Source: JBOGOC01 sp050747525
GTDB lineage: Bacteria > Acidobacteriota > Polarisedimenticolia > JACPZX01 > DASXTC01
Direction: 5' to 3'
Assembly (NCBI GenBank): GCA_050747525.1
Contig: JBOGOC010000059.1
Location: 1-16,563, forward strand
Length of the DNA stretch: 16,563 nucleotides
The notes beneath the pieces were generated by a model. The model made no database searches, was not told where the DNA came from, and saw nothing but the letters and a program-made list of their open reading frames with translations. The translations under genes and the position numbers were made by a program. Positions 7,792 to 16,100 of the stretch are shown in pieces (position 1 is the stretch's first letter; each line of letters opens with the position of its first letter).

Positions 7792-9450
7792 ATGCGCCTG
7801 GCAAAGGTGTGCGGGATCGTGCTGCTGGCAGGAACCGCGGCGGCGGCCGGACAAGGAAACCGGCACGGTCGGCTGGCCCCGGACCTCGAGGACCTCGTCC
7901 TTTCGACGAACGGGTCCGACCTCGTCGACATCATTATTCAGGGAGACGCCGCCGCACTGGACGCGCTCAACGGCGATCTGCACCGCCGTGGCGGCTCGTC
8001 GCGCCGCCGCCTCGCGCGCGGGCTTGCGGCAACCGTGCCGGTGTCGTCCGTGGACGAGCTGGCCGACACTTCCGGCATCAGGCACATCTCGCTCGACCGC
8101 GAGGTGGTCCCCACCGCCCGTCTGTCCCAGGCTGACGAAGTCATGTGGCCGGACTCTCCTTCGGCTCGCCCACACCTGGACGGCCGGGGCGTAGGCGTCG
8201 CGGTCATCGACTCCGGTGTGGCAACACTCGAAGGGCTCTCTGACGGAGCCGTGACGGCGTCCGTGGATTTCGTCTCCCCAAGGCGCGGCAGGGCGGCACC
8301 TCAGCCCTTCATGGCCGACCCCTATGGGCACGGCACGCACGTGGCCGGCATCATCGCGGGCCGTCGCACGGGTACTTTCTCCGGCGTGGCTCCAGGGGCT
8401 CATGTGATCTCGCTGCGCGTCCTGGACGAGGACGGGCGCGGCCAGGCGAGTGATGTCATCGCGGCGCTCGACTGGTGCATCGAGAACGCCTCGCTCCATG
8501 GACTTCGTGTCGTGAATCTTTCTCTGGGACAGCCGGCCGTGGAGCCGTGGGAAACCGACCCGCTCGCTCAGGCGGTGGAGCGCGCGTGGCATGCGGGGCT
8601 GGTCGTGGTCACCTCGGCCGGCAACGCCGGATTCCTGGGAAACGGGTTCGGGACGATCTCCAGCCCCGGTCACGATCCGCTGGTGATCACGGTGGGCGCA
8701 GTGGATGGTCGGGGAACCGTGGAGAGGCAGGATGACGAGGTGGCCTGGTTCTCCTCGCGAGGTCCCACGCGCTTCGCGGCCACGCTGAAGCCGGACCTGG
8801 CCGCCCCGGGTGTGGGTATTGTGTCGCTGCGCGTCCCGCATTCCACGCTCGATCGCGCCATGCCCGAGGCCCGGGTGTCGGAGAGCGGCCGCACGGCGTT
8901 CTTCCAGATGAGCGGCTCCAGCATGGCCGCTGCCGCGGTTTCGGGCGCCGCCGCCCTGATGCTGAGCGGCGATCCAACCCTCACGCCGAATGACATCAAG
9001 GCGCGCCTCATGCGGGACGCCGATCACGGCCTCTACGGATGGCTGCACGAACGTGGCGCCGGCGCGCTCGACGTCACCGCGGCCCTGGGCGACAGGGCCC
9101 GTGCGGCCGGGTCTGTCTCTCCCTTCATGACCGAGGTGGAGGGTCAGGTCGTCATCGCCCACAGCGCGGAAGCGTGGGGGGGCAGCGAGACCTGGAGCCT
9201 CGAGCAGATCTACGGGGACCCGGCGTCGTGGGGTGAAGAGTCGATCCTCATCGACGGCTTCTTCGACGATCCCTGCCTGACGGGCGAAGGCCTGGTGTGG
9301 CAGTCGATGTCGGGGACCGGGCTGGTGTGGCAGAGCATGTCGTCGGCGGGACTGGTATGGCAGTCCCTCACCGCGAATGGCCTTGTGTGGCAGTCGATGC
9401 ACGACCAGGGGCTGGTATGGCAGTCCTCTGTTCCCGGCTGCCCCTTTTGA
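7792..9450 (+). CDS. Exported S8 subtilisin-like serine peptidase with C-terminal repeat tail
   Basis: The 552-residue precursor has a signal peptide (residues 1-19, MRLAKVCGIVLLAGTAAAAG) and an I9-like propeptide region (about 43-105) before the S8 catalytic domain (about 130-430). The triad is visible: Asp140 in VAVIDSGV, His180 in YGHGTHVAG and Ser377 in SGSSMAAA; the oxyanion Asn278 lies in SAGNAG. The active-site motif reads GSSMAAAAV instead of the usual GTSMAAPHV, losing the common Pro and His. The last part (500-549) holds five repeats of exactly ten residues with the core GLVWQS, followed by PGCPF. The enzyme probably acts in the periplasm or outside the cell after propeptide removal. 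It is divergent from the S55-type operon and followed on the same strand, after 142 nt, by the c-di-GMP protein gene. An antisense frame of 595 codons across it is a composition effect. Confidence 0.92.
   Translation: MRLAKVCGIVLLAGTAAAAGQGNRHGRLAPDLEDLVLSTNGSDLVDIIIQGDAAALDALNGDLHRRGGSSRRRLARGLAATVPVSSVDELADTSGIRHISLDREVVPTARLSQADEVMWPDSPSARPHLDGRGVGVAVIDSGVATLEGLSDGAVTASVDFVSPRRGRAAPQPFMADPYGHGTHVAGIIAGRRTGTFSGVAPGAHVISLRVLDEDGRGQASDVIAALDWCIENASLHGLRVVNLSLGQPAVEPWETDPLAQAVERAWHAGLVVVTSAGNAGFLGNGFGTISSPGHDPLVITVGAVDGRGTVERQDDEVAWFSSRGPTRFAATLKPDLAAPGVGIVSLRVPHSTLDRAMPEARVSESGRTAFFQMSGSSMAAAAVSGAAALMLSGDPTLTPNDIKARLMRDADHGLYGWLHERGAGALDVTAALGDRARAAGSVSPFMTEVEGQVVIAHSAEAWGGSETWSLEQIYGDPASWGEESILIDGFFDDPCLTGEGLVWQSMSGTGLVWQSMSSAGLVWQSLTANGLVWQSMHDQGLVWQSSVPGCPF
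9289..9438 (+). repeat. Five tandem 30-bp coding repeats (GLVWQS motif)
   Basis: Gly codons start at 9289, 9319, 9349, 9379 and 9409, each opening a GLVWQS core followed by four variable residues. Synonymous codons differ between copies (ggc/ggg/gga for Gly, tcg/agc/tcc for Ser, gtg/gta for Val), so the conservation is at protein level and not from recent duplication. Confidence 0.9.
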
Positions 9451-9473
9451 GGTCATGACAGTTCCCTGAGGCC

Positions 9474-9592
9474 GCTCTCTCCGGCAGGGCCCCAATCACG
9501 GGGGGAGAGGGTGGCTTCGGGGGCTTTCCCCCGGGAACCGGGCGCGAACGCAGAGCGCGACCGGTTCCCGGGCTTTCGCTCCGGAGAGAGCC
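9474..9592 (+). promoter_or_regulatory. Structured leader with competing helices at the ribosome-binding site
   Basis: An 11-bp long-range helix is possible between GCTCTCTCCGG (9474-9484) and CCGGAGAGAGC (9581-9591), which contains the Shine-Dalgarno of the GTG at 9593. It encloses a 6-bp hairpin CGGGGG-CTTT-CCCCCG (9518-9533) and a 12-bp hairpin CCCGGGAACCGG / CCGGTTCCCGGG (9530-9541 / 9561-9572), which overlap and exclude each other. GGCTTTC at 9571-9577, and its copy at 9522-9528, can also pair with GAGAGCC at 9586-9592. This is seen in sequence; switching is inferred. It does not match a known c-di-GMP riboswitch by eye, and the possible role as a terminator is weakened by the lack of a T-run. 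Confidence 0.5.
9583..9590 (+). promoter_or_regulatory. Shine-Dalgarno GGAGAGAG deciding the GTG start at 9593
   Basis: GGAG at 9583-9586 lies 6 nt before the GTG at 9593. There is no in-frame ATG close by, and the GTG opens directly into the first membrane segment. Confidence 0.65.
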
Positions 9593-12043
9593 GTGACGAA
9601 ATGGGCCTCGTGGCTGCTGGGAGGCGCCAGCTTCCTCATCACGGCCGCCGCCTGGTCAACCGGAGAGTCCTCACTCACGATCGATCTGCTCCTGGCGTTC
9701 GCGCTGTGCGCGCTGGGCGGCATGATCCCCCTGCGCCTGCCCGGCCTGCAGCCGCTGCCGCTGAGCCTTCCACTGGTGGGCGCGGTGGCGGTGGTCTCGG
9801 ACGCTGGAGCGGCGATGACGGCGGGCTTCCTGGCCGGTGCCTTCACGGTCGTGGCCCCCAGACGCGGCGCGGAGGCACGGGGAGCTCCGTCGACACGGCG
9901 CGCCGGGGCAGCCGCGGCCTGCCTGGCAGGCGTGTTGTCTCTCGCGGCCGGCATGGTGGCGAGCGGATACGCGCGGTTCGGGCTTCTTCCGGCGGCGGCC
10001 ACCACACCGTCGATGCCACCCCTCGTGGAGCTGGGGCGCGCCGTTCTGTACACGGCGCTGGTGTTCTGGCTCGCCTGGTGCGCCATACGGCTGATTCATC
10101 GCGACCTGGATTCGGCCGCCGCTCCGGGGCCGCTCTGGAGGGCCCTGGCCGCGTCGACGGCGGTGTCCTCGATCTCCCTGGCCCTGTGCATGTCGCGCCT
10201 CGCCCTGCACGAAGCGATCACCTTCGGCCTGCTGGCGGGCGCCGGCGTGGCGGCCCTCCCATTGGCTTGGCGGAGCGCGAAACAGGAGCGCGAGATCGTC
10301 TCGCTGCGCGGACGGGCGCGCACCGGGTTCGCGCTGGTGGAGTCGATCGCCCTGGCCATCGAGGCGCGTGACCAGACCTCCGAGCGTCACCTGCGCCGCA
10401 TGCGCATCTACAGCCTGGCGGTCGGGCGCCATCTCGGTCTTTCGGAAGAGGACCTGGAGTCACTGGAGTACGCAGCGCTCCTTCACGACATCGGCAAGCT
10501 GGTCGTGCCCGAGTCGATCCTCACCAAGCCCGCGTCGCTCTCGCCCGAGGAGTACCAGGTGATGGCCTTCCACGCCAAGGCGGGAGCCGAGATCCTGGAG
10601 AGCACCTCTCTGTCCACGCGCGTGGCCGAGACGGTCCGCCATCATCACGAGCGGTACGACGGCAGCGGGTATCCCGACGGACTCGTGGGAATGGAGATCC
10701 CTCTGGGAGCGCGCATCCTGGCCGCGGTGGACACCTTCGAGGCCATGACGTCGCGACGGCCTCACCGGCAGGAGATCCCGGCGGCCGAGGCCGCGACGTG
10801 GATCCGGTCCAAAGGAGGTGTGCTTTTCGATCCGCGCGTGGCCGACATCCTGGCGCGCCACCATGCGGAGATCGAACGGCAGGTGACCGCCGAGGAAGCG
10901 GCACGCCCCCTGCAGGGCGCTCAGCGATCCAGGCGGCCGCTTCAGCTGGTGCTGGACCGCATCGCCTCCTCCAACATGGAGGTCTACTCCCTGCACGAGC
11001 TGAACGACGCGATGGGGCAGACCCTGAGCCTGGACGAGTCGTTCCGCCTCATCGCGGGCAAGATCGAGCGGCTCCTGCATTTCTCGGCCTGTGCCATCTA
11101 CCTGCTCGACACCGACAACGAAGTCCTCTGGCCCCGGTTCGCCACCGGAACGGGCGCCGATCTCCTGCGCTCGCTCAAGATCCCCGTGGGCCAGAAGATC
11201 ACCGGGTGGGTCGCCGCCAACCGGCGGCCCGTGGCGTCCTGGCCGGCTGCGAGCGCCGCCGACACGGTGGCCTGCCGCCCCTGCGCAGACCTGGTGGATC
11301 TGGCGGACGATCCGCGGATCGCGCGTCTGTCGTCCGCCTTGGTGGCGCCGCTGATCGTGGAGGATACCGTGGTGGGCGTCATCGCCCTCTACGATGATGC
11401 GGAGAACGCCTATTCCGAGCAGGAAGAGCAGCTCCTCGTCATGGCGGCGCGTCAGGTGGCGAAGGCGACGCGCGCCGGACTGCTGCTGGAGCGCACCCAG
11501 GAGAACGCCCTGACCGACTCGCTCACCGGCCTGCCCAACTCGCGCTACATGTTCATGGCGTTCGGTCAGGAAGCGGCCCGAGCGCGCCAGGAGAAGAACC
11601 CCCTGACGGTGATGATCATGGACATCGACGGCTTCCGCGAAGTGAACGACGACTACGGCCACCATGCCGGAGACCGCTTCCTGATTGGCATGGCCCGCGC
11701 GATCCGATCGCAGATGCGCATCTGCGACACGTGCGTCCGGTACTCCGGCGACGAGTTCGTCGCCATCCTGCCGCGCCTCGGGCCGGATGAGATCGAGACC
11801 GTGGTGGAGCGTCTCATGGATGCGGCGAAGGATTACTGCATGGAGGCGCGCCCGGGCAAGCCGGTACGGTTGAATCTGAGCATCGGTTACGCCACGATGC
11901 CCGCGGACGGAGAGGACTTCGAGGGCCTGCTGGCGGTGGCCGGCACCCGCATGAAGCAGCACAAAGCCCGCACACGAAACCGGGATGAGCACGCCGGCGC
12001 ACGGCAGGCCGGCCTGACCTCGGGAGGACGGCGAGTCTCATGA
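9593..12043 (+). CDS. Membrane HD-GYP / GAF / GGDEF cyclic-di-GMP signalling protein
   Basis: The 816-residue protein combines c-di-GMP breakdown and synthesis domains. Residues 1-225 hold about six to eight hydrophobic segments, an integral-membrane sensor region. The HD-GYP phosphodiesterase domain (about 240-415) has HDIGK at 298-302 and HHHERYDGSGYPDG at 350-363. A GAF domain follows (about 465-630) with a CRPC pair at Cys561 and Cys564. The GGDEF domain (about 645-790) has DIDGFREVND, the I-site RICD (709-712) and SGDEF (718-722) in place of GGDEF. The first Gly of the signature is Ser, so cyclase activity could be retained or weakened. The order HD-GYP before GGDEF on one chain is less usual than separate proteins. 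Its stop overlaps the start of the next small gene (ATGA). The leader may control translation. The input signal is unknown. Confidence 0.92.
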   Translation: MTKWASWLLGGASFLITAAAWSTGESSLTIDLLLAFALCALGGMIPLRLPGLQPLPLSLPLVGAVAVVSDAGAAMTAGFLAGAFTVVAPRRGAEARGAPSTRRAGAAAACLAGVLSLAAGMVASGYARFGLLPAAATTPSMPPLVELGRAVLYTALVFWLAWCAIRLIHRDLDSAAAPGPLWRALAASTAVSSISLALCMSRLALHEAITFGLLAGAGVAALPLAWRSAKQEREIVSLRGRARTGFALVESIALAIEARDQTSERHLRRMRIYSLAVGRHLGLSEEDLESLEYAALLHDIGKLVVPESILTKPASLSPEEYQVMAFHAKAGAEILESTSLSTRVAETVRHHHERYDGSGYPDGLVGMEIPLGARILAAVDTFEAMTSRRPHRQEIPAAEAATWIRSKGGVLFDPRVADILARHHAEIERQVTAEEAARPLQGAQRSRRPLQLVLDRIASSNMEVYSLHELNDAMGQTLSLDESFRLIAGKIERLLHFSACAIYLLDTDNEVLWPRFATGTGADLLRSLKIPVGQKITGWVAANRRPVASWPAASAADTVACRPCADLVDLADDPRIARLSSALVAPLIVEDTVVGVIALYDDAENAYSEQEEQLLVMAARQVAKATRAGLLLERTQENALTDSLTGLPNSRYMFMAFGQEAARARQEKNPLTVMIMDIDGFREVNDDYGHHAGDRFLIGMARAIRSQMRICDTCVRYSGDEFVAILPRLGPDEIETVVERLMDAAKDYCMEARPGKPVRLNLSIGYATMPADGEDFEGLLAVAGTRMKQHKARTRNRDEHAGARQAGLTSGGRRVS

Positions 12044-12216
12044 CCGGTCACAAAGGCCGCAAGGAAGGCAACGGCAATGGCGGCAACGGCCACGGCGAGC
12101 GTCGCGCCGGAGTGGACCGTCGCATCGCCGAGGACCCCGCCTACCAGGGGCCCGAGCGCCGCAAGGGGTCCCGCCGGCGCCTCGACCGCCATCCGGACAA
12201 GCCGCTGAAGCGCTGA
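12040..12216 (+). CDS. 58-aa basic peptide coupled to the c-di-GMP gene
   Basis: This small frame starts at the ATG in the ATGA overlap with the HD-GYP/GGDEF gene, and a GGAGG (12023-12027) sits 12 nt upstream. The product has a Gly/Asn-rich N-terminal part (GNGNGGNGHG) and a strongly basic C-terminal part with paired arginines: ERRAGVDRR, then GPERRKGSRRRLDRH. The spaced RR pattern (DRR ... GPERR ... SRRR) resembles short stretches seen near the ends of some PilZ and other signalling proteins, but no domain can be assigned. No signal peptide or membrane helix is seen. Translational coupling suggests it is made together with the upstream protein. It could bind nucleic acid, nucleotide or the partner protein; none is shown by sequence. 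The short length means a spurious frame cannot be fully excluded. Confidence 0.6.
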   Translation: MTGHKGRKEGNGNGGNGHGERRAGVDRRIAEDPAYQGPERRKGSRRRLDRHPDKPLKR

Positions 12217-12235
12217 GGCTCCCGGCGTTCCACGC

Positions 12236-12264
12236 TTGACACACCCCCGCGCCGGGTTCAATAT
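12236..12264 (+). promoter_or_regulatory. Sigma-70-type promoter of the beta-barrel gene
   Basis: A perfect -35 TTGACA (12236-12241) is followed after 17 bp by CAATAT (12259-12264), a weak -10. Transcription from about 12271 leaves a leader of about 50 nt, favouring the ATG at 12320 over an ATG at 12263 that would lie inside the promoter. Confidence 0.55.
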
Positions 12265-12319
12265 GGCCGCTCTTTTTCACAAAGGCGCCATATTCCCACG
12301 GTCCGTGGAGCCGTCACCC

Positions 12320-13000
12320 ATGCCGTTTTCGCCCGCTGGTCTCTGCAAGGCTGTCGTGTGCACCACCCTGCTGGCCCTCGTCCCCACAGCCCTTCACGCC
12401 GAAAACAAGGATGGCAGCTTCGAGGTAGGGCTCTTCACCACGTGGGTCCGTTTCGATCCTCAATCGGACCTGGACAGCAGGTTCGCACCTTCCCTTCTCG
12501 TGGCCTACAACTTCACCAAGCGGCACGGCGGCGAGATGGTCTTCACCTCCGTGACGGCGACCCCCGACCAGGGCACTTCGTTCCCCGTGGACGTTGACAT
12601 CGTGCGCCTCGGATACACGTACAACGCCTACCCGAGAGAAAAGATGGTGAGCTTCTTCCGCCTCGGCGTAGGCGTCCAGAGAATCGATCCCGAGGAGAAT
12701 GCCGACGCCTCCGAGCGACTGGAGGATGACACGACGGACCCGATGATCTATTCGGGAGGCGGCCTCCGGTATTTCATCAAGCCATGGCTCGCCGTCCGCC
12801 TCGCCGCGAGCGTCGACTTCATTGACGCAGGCAATGGCTTTCCCAATGCGGACATTCAGGCAACCGGCGACCTGGGGTTGTCCTTCCTCATGGGCGGACG
12901 CGAGGCGGCCCCTCCCGCGGATGAGGAAGCCCCCTCAAATGGGACCACTCCTCCTTCGGACGAAAAGCCTCCCGAAGAGAAACCTCCCGCGGGACGCTGA
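12320..13000 (+). CDS. Small outer-membrane beta-barrel protein with acidic Pro-rich tail
   Basis: The 226-residue product has a signal peptide with likely cleavage after ALHA (residue 27). Residues 28-193 alternate aromatic and hydrophobic residues in strands such as SFEVGLFTTWVRF, LVAYNF, IVRLGYTYNAY, SFFRLGVGVQR, YSGGGLRYF, LAVRLAASVDF and LGLSFLMGG, as in eight-stranded OmpA/OmpW-like barrels. The final 33 residues are Pro, Glu and Ala rich (EAAPPADEEAP through KPPEEKPPAGR), so the barrel does not end in the usual terminal aromatic residue. The start at 12320 is chosen because of the signal peptide, a GTGGAG 9 nt upstream, and the promoter position. Its function is unknown; barrels of this size act as structural, adhesion or small-solute proteins. 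It stands as a single gene between the small basic peptide gene and the kinase gene. Confidence 0.75.
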   Translation: MPFSPAGLCKAVVCTTLLALVPTALHAENKDGSFEVGLFTTWVRFDPQSDLDSRFAPSLLVAYNFTKRHGGEMVFTSVTATPDQGTSFPVDVDIVRLGYTYNAYPREKMVSFFRLGVGVQRIDPEENADASERLEDDTTDPMIYSGGGLRYFIKPWLAVRLAASVDFIDAGNGFPNADIQATGDLGLSFLMGGREAAPPADEEAPSNGTTPPSDEKPPEEKPPAGR

Positions 13001-13055
13001 GTTTCCGGTTTCAGAGTATCCATTGAGCCCGGGTGAGCCTTCTCTCGAATTTCTG

Positions 13056-13084
13056 TTGCATATTGAGACTATTCATCGTATGAT
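13056..13084 (+). promoter_or_regulatory. Sigma-70-type promoter of the kinase gene
   Basis: TTGCAT (13056-13061) and TATGAT (13079-13084) are separated by exactly 17 bp. Transcription would start near 13091, leaving about 54 nt before the GTG at 13145. Confidence 0.6.
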
Positions 13085-13144
13085 TCCGCGACTTCCCAGT
13101 ATGGCTCGATTTGCAACAGGCACCAGGCTCATTATGGGTGGCAC

Positions 13145-16100
13145 GTGGCCGTTGGTATCGCGGGCGGACTGGTCAATGGTCGGTACAGACTGGTTCGCAG
13201 CCTGGGTGAGGGAGGGATGGGGACGGTCTACCTCGCCGCCGACCTCGCCGAAGAGCAGCGCCCCGTCGCCCTCAAGAAGGTCCATTCCGCACTCCTGACA
13301 CCCGAAGCCATCGAGGCCCTCCGGGCCGAGTTCTCCCTCATGACCAGGCTGCGCCACCCCCACGTCGTGGAGGTGTACGACCTGGGCCTGGATGCCTCCA
13401 CGGGCGATCCGTTCCTCACACTGGAGTACATCGAAGGAGACGATTTCAGGATGGCGTGCGAGGGGCGCCCGCTGGCAGAGCAGGTCGAGCTCATGGCACA
13501 GGTCTGCCGCGGCCTGAACTACATCCACAGCCGCGGGCTGACCCACAACGACCTCAAGCCCCAGAACATCCTGGTCACGGCATCCTCGCCCCGCATCTGC
13601 AAGCTGACCGACTTCGGCCTGGCCTCCATCGATACGCGCGAAGCGGCCACCAGTCGCCAGGGGCTCAGAGGGACGCTCCAGTACCTCGCCCCCGAGCTCA
13701 TCCACGGCGAGAAGCCCGACCGTCGATCCGATCTCTACGCTCTGGGGGTGCTCTTCTACCTGGTGCTGGCGGGCCGGCTTCCGTTCGACGGCACGGTGCC
13801 GGAGATCCTCACCGCCACGACTTCGAGCGATCCCACGCCTCTGCGCGCCGTGCGGCCCGATCTGCCCCCCGCCCTGGAGGCGCTGGTGCTGCGGCTGCTG
13901 TCCAGGAACCCGGCCGCGCGCCCCGAGAGTGCCGCTGCGGTGCTGGCCAGACTGAACGAGGCGGCCGGCACCAGCCATCCCGTCGAGACGGCGGGAACCA
14001 TCGCCCTTTCGGCGCGCAGCACGCGCTTCGTGGGGCGCGGGAAAGAGATGGAGCGCCTGATCCGTCAGCTCGAGGCATGTGCCGGCGCGGACGACTCCCG
14101 CCCCACGTGCCGCCTGATGATGGTCTCCGGGGAAAGCGGCATCGGCAAGAGCCGACTCATCAGGCAGCTGCGGTACGAGGCGCAGATGCGAGGCATTCAG
14201 GTACTGGCCGGCGTCTGCTACGAGGGGACCGCCTCGGCCTTCCATCCCTTCGTTCAGATCCTCAGACAGCTCAGGCCCGCCGAAGCCGATGGCGCGGGCA
14301 GGGATTTCCAGGCTCTGGTGGGAGCCGACAACCCCGTGCCGGGGGCCGACCCGGAGAGGGAGCGACGGCGTCTCAGCGACGCGGGCGTGCAGGCTCTGCT
14401 GGACGCGGCCCAGGATCGCCCGGTGATGATCTGCGTGGAGGATCTGCAGTGGGCGGACACGGCCACCCTCAACCTTCTGGAGCACCTCGCGCGCAACGTG
14501 GCGCACGCTCCCCGCCTGCTTCTGCTGATCAGCTACCGCAGCGAGGAAGCCGAAGCTCCCCCGCTGATCTCCGCGCTGCCCCGGCTCGTGCGTGCCGGCA
14601 CGTGGGAGAGGCTCGAGCTGGCACGGCTGCGCGAGGAGCACGTCGCCGAGATGATGCGAGGCATCTTCGGCATGGAGGAGGCGCCGGCCCCCCTGGTCTC
14701 GCTGGTGGCCAGGGAGACCGAAGGGAACCCCTTCTTCGTCCAGATGGCGCTCGAAGGGCTGCTCGAGGATTCCCCCATGCTGGAAGGCCTGGAGGATCTC
14801 GAGCAGATCCGCTTCCCCCGCTCGATGACCGAGGCGATCACCCGGAGGCTGGCCGACCTCGATCCCCTCGACCGGCGTGTCATGGAATCGCTCGCGGTGA
14901 TCGAATGTCCCGTCGGTCCCGGGATGCTCGCGGCCATCGTGATGCCGGAAGTTTCCGGAGGCTCTCAGGCGCTGCTGGGCGGGGCCGTGGATCGCCTGCG
15001 GCGCCGCCGGCTGGTGCGCCAGGAACTGGACGACACGGGCTGCGTGCGGCTGCGCCTCGATCACGTGAAGCTGCGCGACCACGTGTACGAGGCGATGGAC
15101 TGGCAGGAGCGGCGCGACCTGCACGGGGTCATCGGCCTGGCGCTGGAGGCAGGCGGCAACGCGGCGCTGGAAGAACTGGCCCACCACTTCACGCACTCGC
15201 CCGACGACGCGCGCGCCCTGGAGTACGCCGAGCGCGGTGGGCTTCACGCCCTGTCGCTCATGGCCACCGAGCGGGCCATCTCCTACCTGGAGCGGGCGCT
15301 CGAGCTGGTGCCGCAGAAGGAACCGGAGCGGCGACTTCAGCTGCAGCTCAACCTGGGCGATGCCTACCGTCAGGCGCGCGACCACGCCCGCGCGATGGAG
15401 ACCTACGAGAAAGTCGTGCGCGGGGCCCGCACCGCGGGCATCAAGGACATGGCCTGGACGGCCACCCTGCACCTTCTGGACCTCCAGCAGCGCTCCGGCC
15501 TCTACGAGGAAGCGCAGCGTGGCGCCGAGAAGATCACCCCGGCTCTGGAAGCCGAAGGACGCAAGGCCCTTCTGGCCCGCTGCCTCACCACCCTGGCCGT
15601 GATTGCGGCCATCCAGGGACGCCTGGACGAGGCCCGCGATCTGAACATGCGCGCCCTGGCCCTGCGGCGCGAGGTGGAGGACATCCGCGGGCAGGCGCTC
15701 AACCTGAACAACCTGGGATCGATCGACTCCCTTGCCGGGGACACGGCGACGGCGCTGCCGCTGCTCGAGGAGGCGCTCGCGCTTCACCGCCAGGCCGGCG
15801 ACATCCAGCGCAGCATCGAGACGCTCATGAACATCGCCCACTGGCACCGCTTCGCGGGGGACATGGCTCTGTCCGTCTCACGCTTCGAAGAAGCGGCGGA
15901 CATGGCCCGCCGGGCGCACGACCGGTGGCTGCTGAGCCTCGCGGAGACCGCCCTGGCCGGCCTCTACCATCTGCAGGGACGTCTCGACGCGGCGCTCTCC
16001 ATCGCGCGCCGCGCGGTGTCCGACGCGCAGTCGGTGGGCAACGAAGAGCGCGAGTGCGAAGCGCTCGACGTGCTGGGGATAGTGCAACGCGATCTTGGAG

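Noticed and set aside
7599..7934. Minus-strand frame in the divergent intergenic region
   Set aside because: It overlaps the start of the S8 gene and shows no family or ribosome-binding site.
7708..9495. Open frame of 595 codons on the minus strand
   Set aside because: It covers the S8 gene, whose triad is intact on the plus strand, and has no protein features.
9451..9592. Known cyclic-di-GMP riboswitch
   Set aside because: The leader is structured, but the conserved bases of GEMM-type switches were not found by eye; reported instead as an unclassified element.
13073..15847. Open frame of 924 codons on the minus strand
   Set aside because: It is antisense to a kinase/ATPase/TPR gene with clear motifs; its sequence is His, Gly and Arg rich without domains, a GC-content artefact.
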